Of a DNA stretch of 64,000 bases, positions 35,954 to 44,387 are shown piece after piece. Below the pieces are notes generated by a model, which saw only the letters and a list, made by a program, of their open reading frames with translations, was not told the DNA's origin and did not search any database. Source of the DNA: Rhodococcus sp. SGAir0479 (GTDB lineage: Bacteria > Actinomycetota > Actinomycetes > Mycobacteriales > Mycobacteriaceae). Position numbers and translations under genes: made by a program. Positions within the stretch are counted from its first letter, which is position 1. Each line of letters starts with the position of its first letter. The stretch lies in the NCBI RefSeq assembly GCF_005484805.1, contig NZ_CP039433.1, positions 40,494 to 104,493 on the forward strand, in the 5' to 3' direction.

Positions 35954-37105
35954 TCAGGCCTGCTGGATGCCGTCGCCGACGGCGTTCGAGATCATCTGCG
36001 TGGCAACGCCCGCCGAGCCCTTCCCGAACTGGGTGAGGGCGCCGTCGATCGCGTCGACGACCTGCTGGCCGCCGGGCTGGGCGGTGGCCCAGTCGCGGGC
36101 CTGCTGGTCGATGCCCGGGGCTGCGGCGACGACGTCACGCACCGCGGTGGCGGCGGCCTGTCCGACCGGGCCGGACTCCTCCCACTGGGTCAGCGTGGTC
36201 TCGGCCTGCGTGGTGATCGCCTCGGGGTCGATGCTCGGCAGGTCGACTTCGATCGCCTGGCCCTGGTCGTCACCGGCACCGAACGCGGTACCGGCAGTGA
36301 AACCGACAGCGCCGCCCGCGATCGCGCCGGGAACTGCGGTGATCGCTCCGCCGATCGCGGCACCTGCGGCGGTGCCGGCCACCGTGGTCGGGACGATGAC
36401 CGTGGCGGGCAGGCCGGGGATGACGCCGAGCGGGACCGACACAAAACCGCCGACCGCGAGACCGGCATTGCCGCCGATGTTCCCGCCGAGCAACGCGCCC
36501 GGGACCGCACCGATACCGGCGCCTAGGGCAGCGCCGCCGATGGTGCCCGCGATCTGTCCAGCCGCGACCCGGTCGGCCCGATCCGCATCAATACCGATTG
36601 ACCGGTAGAAAGTCGAGACCTGAGAACGGATCAGCTCGGACGTGTTGTTCGTCCGCTCGAGGTCCTCATCGGTCAGCCAGTTCGGCTGTTCGGCGTGGTA
36701 GTCGCCGATCATCAGCGTCTTCGGCGGCGCGATGTACATCGGCGCGGCTTCAACAGCCACCGGGGCGTGCAGGGCCGAGTAATCGATCGGCGCAACGTAG
36801 TTCGACTGCTGCGTGTACTGGTTCGTCTGGTAGTCGTAGTTCGGCTTCGGCGCGTAGCGCGGCTGCACCGCCGGAGCCTCGACCCAGTAGGTCGGCTGGC
36901 TCGGAGCTTCGGGCACGTACGCGGGCTGAGGAGCCGCGGTGGTGCCGCCCTGTGTGGACGGAGCCGGGGTGGTCACGCCGCCCTGCGACGGCAGCTCTAC
37001 CGGATCGGCGTTCGCGATTCCTGCGCCGGCGACGACGATCGCGGCGGCGGTTGCCGGAACGATGCCTGCCTTCGCGGCCCGCGAGACCCTGCGGTGCTTA
37101 CCCAT
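35954..37105 (-). CDS. Secreted Pro/Tyr-rich protein with a glycine-zipper domain
   Basis: 383 residues. A signal peptide (cleavage near ANADPV), a Pro/Gln/Tyr-rich region (about 30-115), a conserved central TLMIGDYHAEQPNWLTDEDLERTNNTSELIRSQ, and an Ala/Gly-rich stretch (about 185-280) of the glycine-zipper type with several GxxxG repeats, which often inserts in or crosses membranes. The family is present in Rhodococcus/Nocardia-type conjugation clusters as far as I know, without an assigned role. It lies between the cutinase and the apparatus genes on the same strand. Confidence 0.65.
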   Translation of the reverse strand: MGKHRRVSRAAKAGIVPATAAAIVVAGAGIANADPVELPSQGGVTTPAPSTQGGTTAAPQPAYVPEAPSQPTYWVEAPAVQPRYAPKPNYDYQTNQYTQQSNYVAPIDYSALHAPVAVEAAPMYIAPPKTLMIGDYHAEQPNWLTDEDLERTNNTSELIRSQVSTFYRSIGIDADRADRVAAGQIAGTIGGAALGAGIGAVPGALLGGNIGGNAGLAVGGFVSVPLGVIPGLPATVIVPTTVAGTAAGAAIGGAITAVPGAIAGGAVGFTAGTAFGAGDDQGQAIEVDLPSIDPEAITTQAETTLTQWEESGPVGQAAATAVRDVVAAAPGIDQQARDWATAQPGGQQVVDAIDGALTQFGKGSAGVATQMISNAVGDGIQQA

Positions 37106-37130
37106 TCGTTTCTTCTTTCCCTAGACGGTT

Positions 37131-38774
37131 TCAGGAGGTTGAGTTGGAGTTCGTGCTGACGACGCCGCCCTGTTCGAGCAGCGCCGGTTCCGACGCGTCG
37201 CGGCTCGTAGTGGTGGTGGACGTCGTAGTGGTGGTGGACGTCGCGCTGGTGGTGGTGGTGGTGGTGGACGTCGTTGGCCGAGTCGTGGTGGTCGTCGGCG
37301 GGGCCTTGGGTGTGCTCGTCACCTTCGACGTCGAGGTCGAGCTCGAAGTGCTGGCGGTCTTCGAAGACGCTCCGAGGTCCGCGGCAGCGGCGGCGAGCCA
37401 GGACGCAACGAATTTCGTGGGCGCCTGGCCGGTCGGGGTCGCTGCGACAGAGCCGTAAGAGCCGTGCTCGGCCGCCGTGTTCCGGTAGGAGGACAGCGCA
37501 ACCAAGTCGAAGGCGTCCCGGTTGGCCTTGACCTCGTTCTCGACGATCTTGAAGGTCTGCGTCACCAGGCGTGTGGTCGTGGCCGGCGGGATCAGCTCTG
37601 GCAGGACGGTGACGGCCTTGGCCGCCAGAATTGCCAACGCTGCAGGAGGGTTCGCGAGCCCGACCGTCGCGACGGCGGCGATGGTTTCAGGCGTCAGTAC
37701 CTTCTTCGCTACGGTGACGGCCGCGTTGAGACCGATCAGCCCGACCTTCACCAGCGCCGAGGTGACTTCCTGCCCGGTCGGGGGCTTGGCCCGCGGATCC
37801 GATGCCTCGGCCAGTCGCTGAGAGATCGTCTTCTTCGGCTGGATGGAGATGTTCTCGAGCGCGTTCTTGGGTGCCTGGATGTCCTTGTTGATGACATCGA
37901 CAGCGGTCTTGAATGTCGTCGAGGCCAGCGCCCGGCCGATCGTCGAGACGGCAACGAACGGGTCTCCGCCGATCTCGGCCTGTCCCGCTACGTTGACGAC
38001 CGCCCGTGCGATCGGGGCGTTCGGCGGGGCGTCACACGCCAGATCACCCGTCTGGCACCACGATGAGACGCGGCCCGACAGCGAGCCGTAGTCCTTCGTG
38101 ATGTCGGAGACGGGGCTGATGCCGGCGCCCTTCGGCGTCGTGAAGGACACCGGGGTCAGCGCCTTCACTTCCTCGCCGCGGGTGCCGGGAACCGGATTCG
38201 GAGCCTGCTGCGACGTGCCAGGGAAGAGCCCGGCCCCCTCGCTGCGGGTCGGCGACCCGAAGAGTGCGCCCGCAGCGATCGCCGAGGCCGGCACCGAGCC
38301 GCTCCCCTTCCCCACGGTCCGCAAGAAGTTCGACGCCGCGTGCGCGCCCTGAGAGAAGCCGACAATCGCCAGCTTGGTCTTGGGGCAACTCGCCAGCACC
38401 GTGGAGGCAGCCTTCGCCAGGTTCTCCTCGCCCTTGCCGACTGAGACCGCATAGGAGTCGCTGCCGCCTGGGGTGATTCCGCCGAACGAGCCCGGGTAGG
38501 GCACATACGCCCGGTCGACACTGGCACCGATTTCACGCGCCTGGGCGAGCATCGGCGACATGATCGTCCCGAGCACCCCGGTATCAGCCTTCACCGGCGC
38601 GTCCGGCGATGTCTCCGTCGTACCCTGCACGCCGAGCGCGTACAGATCTGGGCAATCGCCCACCAGCTCGTCGAGCCAGGTCGTTTCCGCCTGAGCCGGC
38701 ACCAATCCGCCTGCCCCCACAACGACGACTGCAGTCGTCACGGTGGCTGCGAAAACGCGCTTGGACCAGTTCAT
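37131..38774 (-). CDS. Cutinase-family serine hydrolase, secreted
   Basis: 547 residues from ATG 38774 (GAGGAGGG upstream). A signal peptide ends at VPAQAET. The cutinase fold shows CPDLYALGVQGT, VPYPGSFGGITPGGSDSYAVSVGKG and the nucleophile elbow AIVGFSQGAHAASNF; CQTGDLACDAP carries the Asp region. The usual His after the second Cys is not obvious; a late EHGSYGS may supply it. The C-terminal 60 residues are Thr/Ser-rich (TTTTTRPTTSTTTTTT type). Cutinases hydrolyse esters, including mycolic-acid-linked or lipid esters of mycobacterial envelopes, so a role in opening the mycomembrane during transfer is attractive but inferred. It is the first gene of the minus-strand operon. Confidence 0.85.
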   Translation of the reverse strand: MNWSKRVFAATVTTAVVVVGAGGLVPAQAETTWLDELVGDCPDLYALGVQGTTETSPDAPVKADTGVLGTIMSPMLAQAREIGASVDRAYVPYPGSFGGITPGGSDSYAVSVGKGEENLAKAASTVLASCPKTKLAIVGFSQGAHAASNFLRTVGKGSGSVPASAIAAGALFGSPTRSEGAGLFPGTSQQAPNPVPGTRGEEVKALTPVSFTTPKGAGISPVSDITKDYGSLSGRVSSWCQTGDLACDAPPNAPIARAVVNVAGQAEIGGDPFVAVSTIGRALASTTFKTAVDVINKDIQAPKNALENISIQPKKTISQRLAEASDPRAKPPTGQEVTSALVKVGLIGLNAAVTVAKKVLTPETIAAVATVGLANPPAALAILAAKAVTVLPELIPPATTTRLVTQTFKIVENEVKANRDAFDLVALSSYRNTAAEHGSYGSVAATPTGQAPTKFVASWLAAAAADLGASSKTASTSSSTSTSKVTSTPKAPPTTTTTRPTTSTTTTTTSATSTTTTTSTTTTSRDASEPALLEQGGVVSTNSNSTS

Positions 38775-38793
38775 CCCACCCTCCTCACGGTCG

Positions 38794-38834
38794 ATGCTAG
38801 ACCAAAGTAACGCATATTCCCAACGCATATTCCC
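38794..38834 (-). promoter_or_regulatory. tra operon promoter with tandem 13-bp operator repeats
   Basis: AACGCATATTCCC occurs twice in tandem (38809-38821 and 38822-38834). On the minus strand a -35 TTGGGA (38823-38818), 18-bp spacer and -10 TAGCAT (38799-38794) can be placed, so the repeats cover the -35 region. The neighbouring plus-strand regulator gene at 38967 is a natural candidate to bind here. Confidence 0.6.
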
Positions 38835-38966
38835 ACACTGGACAGCCAGAATCGAGCCGAGATTTCAGATCGCCACGGACGATGCGGCACAGTGAACTGC
38901 CGATACATCGACTACAGAGTCAGATGCGGCCGGAACCGAAAAGGTTCCCGAACAGAGGAGGTGAGA

Positions 38967-39407
38967 GTGCCGCCGCGAACGCTTCGAGGCTTCGATCCGA
39001 CGCGATTGAAGGAGGCCCGCGACGCCAGCGGCATGTCGCGCTCCGACCTCGCCCGCCTGGCCGGCGTGCCGTACAACAGCCTCCGCCGATGGGAGATCGG
39101 CGAGGCCGCTCCCACACTCGACTCCCTCGAACGCGTGGCCACAGCTCTCGGAATCGACGTCAGCGAGATCGCCATCGTCTCCGAGCAGTCCAGAACGCTG
39201 CAGAACTGGCGCGCGCTCCGCGGCCTCTCGCAGAGAGACGTCGCCGTCGCCGTCAACACCTCGACGTCGTCGTACTCGCGCATCGAACGGGGCGAAAGTC
39301 CACTGACCGACGACATGCGCAAGCGGCTGGGAGAGGTCCTCGGCATCGACGATGCGACCGTCTCGCTCGCCTGGCAGCAGGCGCATTATCGTCCCCCCCG
39401 GCGATAA
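38967..39407 (+). CDS. XRE-family regulator with two HTH domains
   Basis: 146 residues from GTG 38967, preceded by GAGGAGG. Two Cro/C1-type helix-turn-helix domains in tandem: LKEARDASGMSRSDLARLAGVPYNSLRRWEIGE and WRALRGLSQRDVAVAVNTSTSSYSRIERGE. It is divergent from the tra operon, sharing the region with the tandem operator, so it is probably its regulator. No sensor domain. Confidence 0.85.
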   Translation: MPPRTLRGFDPTRLKEARDASGMSRSDLARLAGVPYNSLRRWEIGEAAPTLDSLERVATALGIDVSEIAIVSEQSRTLQNWRALRGLSQRDVAVAVNTSTSSYSRIERGESPLTDDMRKRLGEVLGIDDATVSLAWQQAHYRPPRR

Positions 39408-39572
39408 GGCAGCCAGCCTCACAAGAACCTCCCCCAACCACGCCTAACCGCGCCATACCGGCGCCTATCACTATTGTAATATCACCACAGTAATAGTCGG
39501 GGACAGGGCATAGTGACGGGCGTCTCACCAGGGCGGTTGAGGTGGCCCCCACCAGGGGCTGAACAGGTAGAT

Positions 39573-39603
39573 TTGAACTATCAATTGGTCGTTGAGAGTT
39601 CAA
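39573..39603. promoter_or_regulatory. Inverted repeat before the EspR-like gene
   Basis: TTGAACT (39573-39579) and AGTTCAA (39597-39603) form a 7-bp inverted repeat separated by 17 bp, ending 16 nt before the start codon. It may be an autoregulatory operator. The rest of 39408-39572 is noncoding, with an AT-rich segment (TAATAT near 39475) and no other clear feature. Confidence 0.45.
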
Positions 39604-39619
39604 TGAGAAGGGGAGGATC

Positions 39620-39979
39620 GTGGCGACTTTCGCCGAGAAGTTCCGCTACTTGGTCGACAATGTCCACCCCAAGGACCGGGGCCCGTTCACCATGAACGAG
39701 ATCGTCGACGGCATCCGCACCAACGGCGGCACGATCACCCAGGGCTACATCTCGATGCTGCTCAACGGAACTCGGCCCAACCCCAGCCTTCAAATCGCCC
39801 AGGACATTGCGAAGTTCTTCCACGTCCCACTCGACTACTTCGCGGACGATGATTCGTTCGGCGACTTCCAGCGCTACATCAGCTGGGTGCGATCCCTCCG
39901 CGACGCCGACGTTCCCGTCGCGGCGCGCGCCTACAACCCGTACGCGGACGGCGAGAAGCCGGCGAACGAATCCCGCTGA
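39620..39979 (+). CDS. EspR-like HTH regulator
   Basis: 119 residues from GTG 39620 (GGGAGGA upstream). KFRYLVDNVHPKDRGPFTMNEIVDGI, ITQGYISMLLNGTRPNPSLQ and LDYFADDDSF follow the order of mycobacterial EspR (the secretion-system regulator), including the RGP and NPS segments. EspR-type proteins bridge DNA and act globally or on secretion genes. Convergent with the minus-strand PAP2/MAB_1171c/IrrE-like operon; gap 3 nt. Confidence 0.82.
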   Translation: MATFAEKFRYLVDNVHPKDRGPFTMNEIVDGIRTNGGTITQGYISMLLNGTRPNPSLQIAQDIAKFFHVPLDYFADDDSFGDFQRYISWVRSLRDADVPVAARAYNPYADGEKPANESR

Positions 39980-39982
39980 CTC

Positions 39983-40552
39983 CTACGCCACCGCGAGATA
40001 GACCAACGGCGCGACGACCAGTCCGGTCGCCGCGCCGACGACGATCTGGCTGAGCGTGTGGTGCCCCAGGCGCAGTCGCGACCAGGCGATCGCGGGCGCC
40101 AGCAGCAGTCCCAGCCACCACCAGGGACTCAGCGCCACGCCCAGCACGGCAACGACCCCGCACCACACCGCCATGTGTACCGACGCCTTGACGTGGAACA
40201 CGCTCGTCCACACAGCGATACCGACCAGCGCGGCTAGACCCGCACAGGTCAGCGCGATCATCTCCCGCGGAGCGTGGGCAACGATCTGCACCACGAGCGC
40301 GGTCACCACCAGACCGAGGATGGCCACGATCAGTCCGTGACGCTCCGAATGCTCGGTGACATGGTGATTGCCGATCCGATCACGAACGATCCCCCACACG
40401 ATCAGCAGCATCGGCAACACACCCGCGAAGAGCGCGACGAACGCGCCCCAACCCGGATGGCCGATGGACCAGCCCAGGATCATGCAGGATGCGATGTTCA
40501 CGGTCCACGGGGCAGCGATCTCGGTCAGCAACCGAGCGAGAGCGTTCTTCAC
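39983..40552 (-). CDS. PAP2-like membrane phosphatase
   Basis: 189 residues with five membrane segments. The PAP2 motif 3 is clear: SRLRLGHHTLSQIVVGAATG (SRxxLGxHTxxD-like, with Gln for Asp). Motif 2 reads SVHMAVWCG where PSGH is usual. Lipid-phosphate phosphatase activity is therefore uncertain, but the fold is likely. It starts at GTG 40552, overlapping the stop of the membrane gene above (GTGA). Confidence 0.7.
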   Translation of the reverse strand: MKNALARLLTEIAAPWTVNIASCMILGWSIGHPGWGAFVALFAGVLPMLLIVWGIVRDRIGNHHVTEHSERHGLIVAILGLVVTALVVQIVAHAPREMIALTCAGLAALVGIAVWTSVFHVKASVHMAVWCGVVAVLGVALSPWWWLGLLLAPAIAWSRLRLGHHTLSQIVVGAATGLVVAPLVYLAVA

Positions 40553-41634
40553 GCGCGCGTAGCTTCCGGATCCGCGTCCGACACTGTGGCGAAGGCCTTG
40601 CCAACCGAACGCACCCAGCGGACAGATTCGGTGTCGGCCGGCGGACGGAGATCCGAGACGGACACTCGCCCAGCCTCGCCCGTACGCAGCCACCGCGCGA
40701 TCATCTCCGGTGACACGTCCCCGTCTCCATGCTCAGGGAGCCCATCCCTGCGAGCTTGCATCGACAGCGCATCGAGGATCTCACTCGCCCGATCCTCCAC
40801 CCGGCGAGCAGCGCCAGCGGAGACGTGCGAATCCCGGGCGACGCCGGGCCACCGGCCGTCAACCAGCGCGGCGTGCAGCTCCGCAAAGTCGCGACGCTGC
40901 AGGCGCACCGAGAAGGCCCCCTCGATCGACGCCCACATCAACCCGAGTGTGGTCAGCAGGATCCCGATGACCGCCAGCTTCGACGACAGATCGAAGACCC
41001 TGGTCGACGGCTCGACCCAGCCTGCACGCGCCGCGACGACGTAGCCCGCCCTCATCCACGCATAGGCCGAGAGGATCGCGACGCCCGGCGTCAGAATCGC
41101 GAGTCCCCTCCCCGCAGGGGTGCTCACATCCCATCCCAGCAGCACGACGACCGTAATGATGGTGCACAGGATCGCTGCGACGCCCATGACGAGGGCCGCA
41201 GCCTCGGCGTACCCAGGCAGGTGGGCGTAGAGCTCGTCGAACTGGTAGCCGCTCTCCGCCTGCGGCACCGCATTGGCCGAGAAGAACAGCACCACCGCGG
41301 CAACTGCGGCAACGAAGGCGCCGATAGACAGCGGCGCCACCCACCGACGCTGGACGTCGACGCGAGAAACCCTCAGCGCCACGATCATTAGCGCGGCACC
41401 CAGGCAAATCCCAAGGAAGATGACGTATTTGACGGCCGACGTCGAGTTCGGTACGCCCGTCGCATCGCTGACGAACCGATCGACCCATCGAAGGTTCACC
41501 GTCGTGTGAGCGGCCATGCACACGAACACGATCGTGGTGCCGAGCGTGAAGACCGACCGCGACTGACGCCAGCGATGTGCACGAGTGATCGCGACCCACC
41601 ACAACAGGATCGATAGAGCGAGCATCAAAACCAC
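40549..41634 (-). CDS. Polytopic membrane protein, MAB_1171c/DUF6545-like
   Basis: 361 residues from GTG 41634. About seven membrane helices within residues 1-235, then a cytoplasmic helical domain (FAELHAALVDGRWPGVARDSHVSAGAARRVEDRASEILDAL). This layout matches the MAB_1171c family of putative transporters/receptors that in actinobacteria regularly accompany ImmA/IrrE-like proteases and HTH regulators. Start 2 nt after the IrrE-like stop; the stop overlaps the PAP2 gene. Ligand or substrate unknown. Confidence 0.7.
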   Translation of the reverse strand: MVLMLALSILLWWVAITRAHRWRQSRSVFTLGTTIVFVCMAAHTTVNLRWVDRFVSDATGVPNSTSAVKYVIFLGICLGAALMIVALRVSRVDVQRRWVAPLSIGAFVAAVAAVVLFFSANAVPQAESGYQFDELYAHLPGYAEAAALVMGVAAILCTIITVVVLLGWDVSTPAGRGLAILTPGVAILSAYAWMRAGYVVAARAGWVEPSTRVFDLSSKLAVIGILLTTLGLMWASIEGAFSVRLQRRDFAELHAALVDGRWPGVARDSHVSAGAARRVEDRASEILDALSMQARRDGLPEHGDGDVSPEMIARWLRTGEAGRVSVSDLRPPADTESVRWVRSVGKAFATVSDADPEATRA

Positions 41635-41636
41635 AG

Positions 41637-42125
41637 TCAGAGCGCCTCGTTGAGTAGTGAGCGGATCCGAGCCGACCGCGCACGGCCGGCACCCGCGATC
41701 CGGCCGCACAGTTCGGACGCGAAGCCTTCGGCGTCTCGCTCGAGCCGACGCAGATGGTCGTCGCCAGTGGAGTTCTGCCCGCACTGACGGAGCATGAATC
41801 CGGCCACGTCGTGCCATTCCGCCGGAAGCGTGCGCCGCACAGCTTCATCGACCGGCATCCCCGGATGCCCGAGCAAAATGTGGCCGAGCTCGTGCGCGAC
41901 TGTGCGTTCCGGAGCCGCCACCCACGGCGAGAACAGGATCTCGTCGTGGTCGGCGCAGTTGCGCCATAGCCCGAAAGTCCCAGGAGCGAGGGTATCGCTC
42001 TCCTGGACAGTCAACGGACGCTGACGGATCCGCTCGGCCGTGCGAACCAAGCCGAATACCGACGCCGACTCTTCCCCTCGAGCGTGTGCCAGTAACTGAC
42101 TGACGGCTCCCACAATCGGATCCAT
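41637..42125 (-). CDS. ImmA/IrrE-like zinc metalloprotease
   Basis: 162 residues. VAHELGHILLGHPGM is the HExxH motif with the nearby third-ligand region as in ImmA/IrrE proteases, and a helical C-terminus follows. Such proteases cleave partner HTH repressors in response to DNA damage or other signals. The natural partner would be one of the neighbouring XRE regulators (38967 or 39620). ATG 42125 is chosen; the longer open frame has no signal. First gene of the minus-strand trio. Confidence 0.82.
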   Translation of the reverse strand: MDPIVGAVSQLLAHARGEESASVFGLVRTAERIRQRPLTVQESDTLAPGTFGLWRNCADHDEILFSPWVAAPERTVAHELGHILLGHPGMPVDEAVRRTLPAEWHDVAGFMLRQCGQNSTGDDHLRRLERDAEGFASELCGRIAGAGRARSARIRSLLNEAL

Positions 42126-42550
42126 GTATGACCTCGTCTCGTTCGTGCGCCCGTCGCCTCCCAACGAACTCGGCACACACCCCGTATCGAGAGAGAACAA
42201 CCAACCAAACCGGCCGCTCCCCCACGACAGAAAAGTGGACGAACCCTGCGGTTCGCCCCTGAGGATGTTACCCGCGTACCGAGACACGCGGGCATCGGGA
42301 GACGTGCGCCACGACACATCCGAACGCGTCCAAAATGATCTTGAACAGCGCAAATCGTTGTGTCCTCGCGATCGGGGCCGCCATCGACACCGCCCCCATT
42401 CCCCGACATACGAGGGGCACCCAGGGTTATAACTGCACAACGTCGCGCCGTTTAAACATCCGGACCTCTAAACGTTCAACTGTTAGACGGCTCGCCGTTT
42501 CATGCTTCCAATGATTGCTGATTGTGCAGTTAGAACGCTATCGTGAGGAC
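42126..42550. other. Noncoding divergent region before parA, with parS-like motifs
   Basis: No credible gene. From about 42430 it becomes AT-rich and carries AACG/CGTTT elements: ACAACGTC (42439), CCGTTTAAAC (42450), TAAACGTTCAACTGTTAG (42471) and CGCCGTTT (42494). They resemble the array at 43879-44049 and the operator at 48406, so this is likely a partition-protein binding or autoregulatory site before parA. Confidence 0.5.
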
Positions 42551-43267
42551 GTGACGAACATCGTGGTCTGCCATTCACGCAAGGGCGGCGTCGGTAAGTC
42601 GACGATCGCGTACGAACTCGCCTGGTTGCTCGACGCTCCCCTGGTCGACCTCGAGCACGACGGTGGCGGAGTGACCCGCAAGTGGGGTTACCGCCCGGAA
42701 GAACGGACTCGGTCGATCCTGCTCGACGCGCTGCGCAACGGCCGGACGCCGAAGCCTCTGAAGGGGCACATGAAGGCTCGGCTCGTTCCAGGACATCCCG
42801 AGCTGTACGACGCGCCCCCGAGTGAAGAGGAGATGGCCGATGCTCTCCTCAAGTGGGGAGCCGAGTGGGAGAGCGACTGGATCGTCGTCGATACCCACCC
42901 CGGTGCAAGCCCTCACACGCACGGCGCGCTGTCCGTCGCGAACGTCGTCGTGACGCCCTGTCCCCTGCGCACCGATGACTTGAACGCCACCGAGCAACTC
43001 GTCCATGAGATGCCTGACTATCCGGTCGTCATCGTTCCGAACATGGTGCCGCGGGTGCCGCCGGCGGCCGAGATCAACAGGCTCGCTCGGATCATCGAGG
43101 GCACGCCGGTGCAGGTCGGACCCCTAATCCCGACGGCCAGCGCCGTCGGAACCCGCAAGAAGCGAGTCGCGATCACGGCCGAACCGAAGCCCGCAAAGGC
43201 GCTTCAGCCGGTCGCCGACGGCATGATCGCGCTCGCCAAGTACGTGAAGGAGTACGTCAATGGCTAG
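42551..43267 (+). CDS. parA: ParA-family partition ATPase
   Basis: 238 residues from GTG 42551. The deviant Walker A CHSRKGGVGKST, the VDLEHD strand and DWIVVDTHPG define a ParA ATPase; there is no N-terminal DNA-binding domain, so it is of the short (type Ib-like) class. It should position plasmid copies by ATP-dependent nonspecific DNA binding. It overlaps the next gene by 8 nt. Alternative start codons further upstream (42515) lie in the repeat-containing leader and have no Shine-Dalgarno. Confidence 0.9.
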   Translation: MTNIVVCHSRKGGVGKSTIAYELAWLLDAPLVDLEHDGGGVTRKWGYRPEERTRSILLDALRNGRTPKPLKGHMKARLVPGHPELYDAPPSEEEMADALLKWGAEWESDWIVVDTHPGASPHTHGALSVANVVVTPCPLRTDDLNATEQLVHEMPDYPVVIVPNMVPRVPPAAEINRLARIIEGTPVQVGPLIPTASAVGTRKKRVAITAEPKPAKALQPVADGMIALAKYVKEYVNG

Positions 43268-43754
43268 CGGACTCGAACAACTCAACAACCTGCGGCAGCA
43301 AGGGACCGGGCGGCGCAACATTCCCCCTTCGAGGCACCCGGCGCGCCCCACGCCTGTCGAGACCGCCGGCACGAATGACGCACCGGCCGCTGCGGCAACC
43401 CCAGCGCAGGAGCAGGCGCCCACGCCACAGCCCGCTGCGGTTCCGGCATCCGCGCCGGCTCCGGCGCCCAAGCAGGCCAGCAAGCCGCGCCCAGCGCCGG
43501 CACCGGCACCGGCACCGGTGGATGATCCACTGATCTCCGCGACGGTCTACCTGTCGGCATCGAACGACGACTTCCTCGAGGACGTCAAGCGCGCGGGCCG
43601 CCGCAGCCAACCGAAAATCGACGCAAACCGCTCCGCGGTCGTCCGCCTCGCCCTCACCCGGCTCGCCGAACAAATGGCACCCGAGCAGGTCGCCCAGGAG
43701 CTGTCAGCGCGAGCTGGCCGCCTCCCCGGCACCACCGGGCGCACGCGACTCTGA
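43260..43754 (+). CDS. Small RHH-type partner of ParA (ParB-like role)
   Basis: 164 residues. A Pro/Ala-rich linker (residues 20-85) leads to a ribbon-helix-helix-like end: SATVYLSASNDDFLEDVKRAGRRSQPKIDANRSAVVRLALTRLAEQM. Short ParA proteins are usually paired with RHH centromere-binding proteins of this size. ATG 43260 lies in the parA tail with AAGGAG upstream. The adjacent repeat array is its likely binding site. Confidence 0.75.
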   Translation: MASGLEQLNNLRQQGTGRRNIPPSRHPARPTPVETAGTNDAPAAAATPAQEQAPTPQPAAVPASAPAPAPKQASKPRPAPAPAPAPVDDPLISATVYLSASNDDFLEDVKRAGRRSQPKIDANRSAVVRLALTRLAEQMAPEQVAQELSARAGRLPGTTGRTRL

Positions 43755-43766
43755 CCAAGCCGCACA

Positions 43767-43801
43767 GAAGGCCCTGGAAGCAGCTTGCTTCCAGGGCCTT
43801 C
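43767..43801 (+). terminator. Perfect 16-bp hairpin after the parA operon
   Basis: GAAGGCCCTGGAAGCA (43767-43782) pairs with TGCTTCCAGGGCCTTC (43786-43801) around GCT. It separates the parA operon from the repeat array. Confidence 0.85.
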
Positions 43802-43878
43802 GTCGCTCTGCAGCATTCCAATCGCCCGACCGCTTGCCCTTGAGCCGCTACAACCGCGCGCCATTTCAAGTGTTCAGA

Positions 43879-44049
43879 GTTGCAACGGTTCACGGTTACG
43901 CCCTCTCACGGTTGCAACGTCCAACCGTTTAGCAGTCCCAGCGTTGCAACCGCGAACCGTTCCAACATGAAACCGTCTCACAGTTTTAGCGTTGTACGGT
44001 TCTAGCGTTACAACGCTCAAACCGTTAGCCTTCTTACTGTTGCAACGTT
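43879..44049. repeat. Array of GTTGCAAC/AACCGTT motifs; candidate centromere (parS) or iteron origin
   Basis: Within 170 bp there are about ten motif copies: GTTGCAACGGTT (43879), GGTTACG (43894), GGTTGCAACGT (43910), AACCGTTT (43923), CGTTGCAACCG (43942), AACCGTTCCAAC (43955), AACCGTC (43971), GCGTTGTACGG (43989), AGCGTTACAACGCT (44004) and GTTGCAACGTT (44039). The core GTTGCAAC is palindromic. The array follows a ParA/RHH operon, the classical place for a centromere; replication iterons are the alternative. Confidence 0.7.
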
Positions 44050-44387
44050 TTGACGCTATGCCGTCTCGATGGTCTCTCGGTTACGATCAGCAGGAACCAT
44101 CACCACTTCGAGCCTTCGGGCGCGAAGTCCGTGACGGCGAGCTGCAGCAGATGTGCGACTGCAAGGACCTTCGAAAGGCGCTGTTACCAGTACGTTCTCG
44201 GACGCGAACCCGAGAAAGTGGCGGGACAGTTCAACCGACCCGATGCGATCGCACACCGTGCAGATGGACTCCAGGGCACCCAGCCGGGAATGGCCCAGGA
44301 TTCTCACTCGCCTCTCACATGCGAAGCGTCAGCCGAAAATTCGCAGCGCCTCCACGACACTGAGACCTACGACAGCGAGGATTCCCG
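44050..44387. other. Noncoding stretch between the repeat array and the DUF2637 gene
   Basis: About 340 bp with no convincing gene on either strand; a weak reverse frame (44056-44307) has no start signal. It could hold the promoter of the downstream gene or an origin region, but no specific element is visible. Confidence 0.4.

Noticed and set aside
37131..37330. Thr/Ser-rich end of the cutinase as a possible repeat-based or CRISPR element
   Set aside because: The repeats are coding, low-complexity Thr codons in one frame; there is no spacer pattern.
44056..44307. Small minus-strand frame next to the repeat array
   Set aside because: No start signal and no recognisable sequence; region treated as noncoding.
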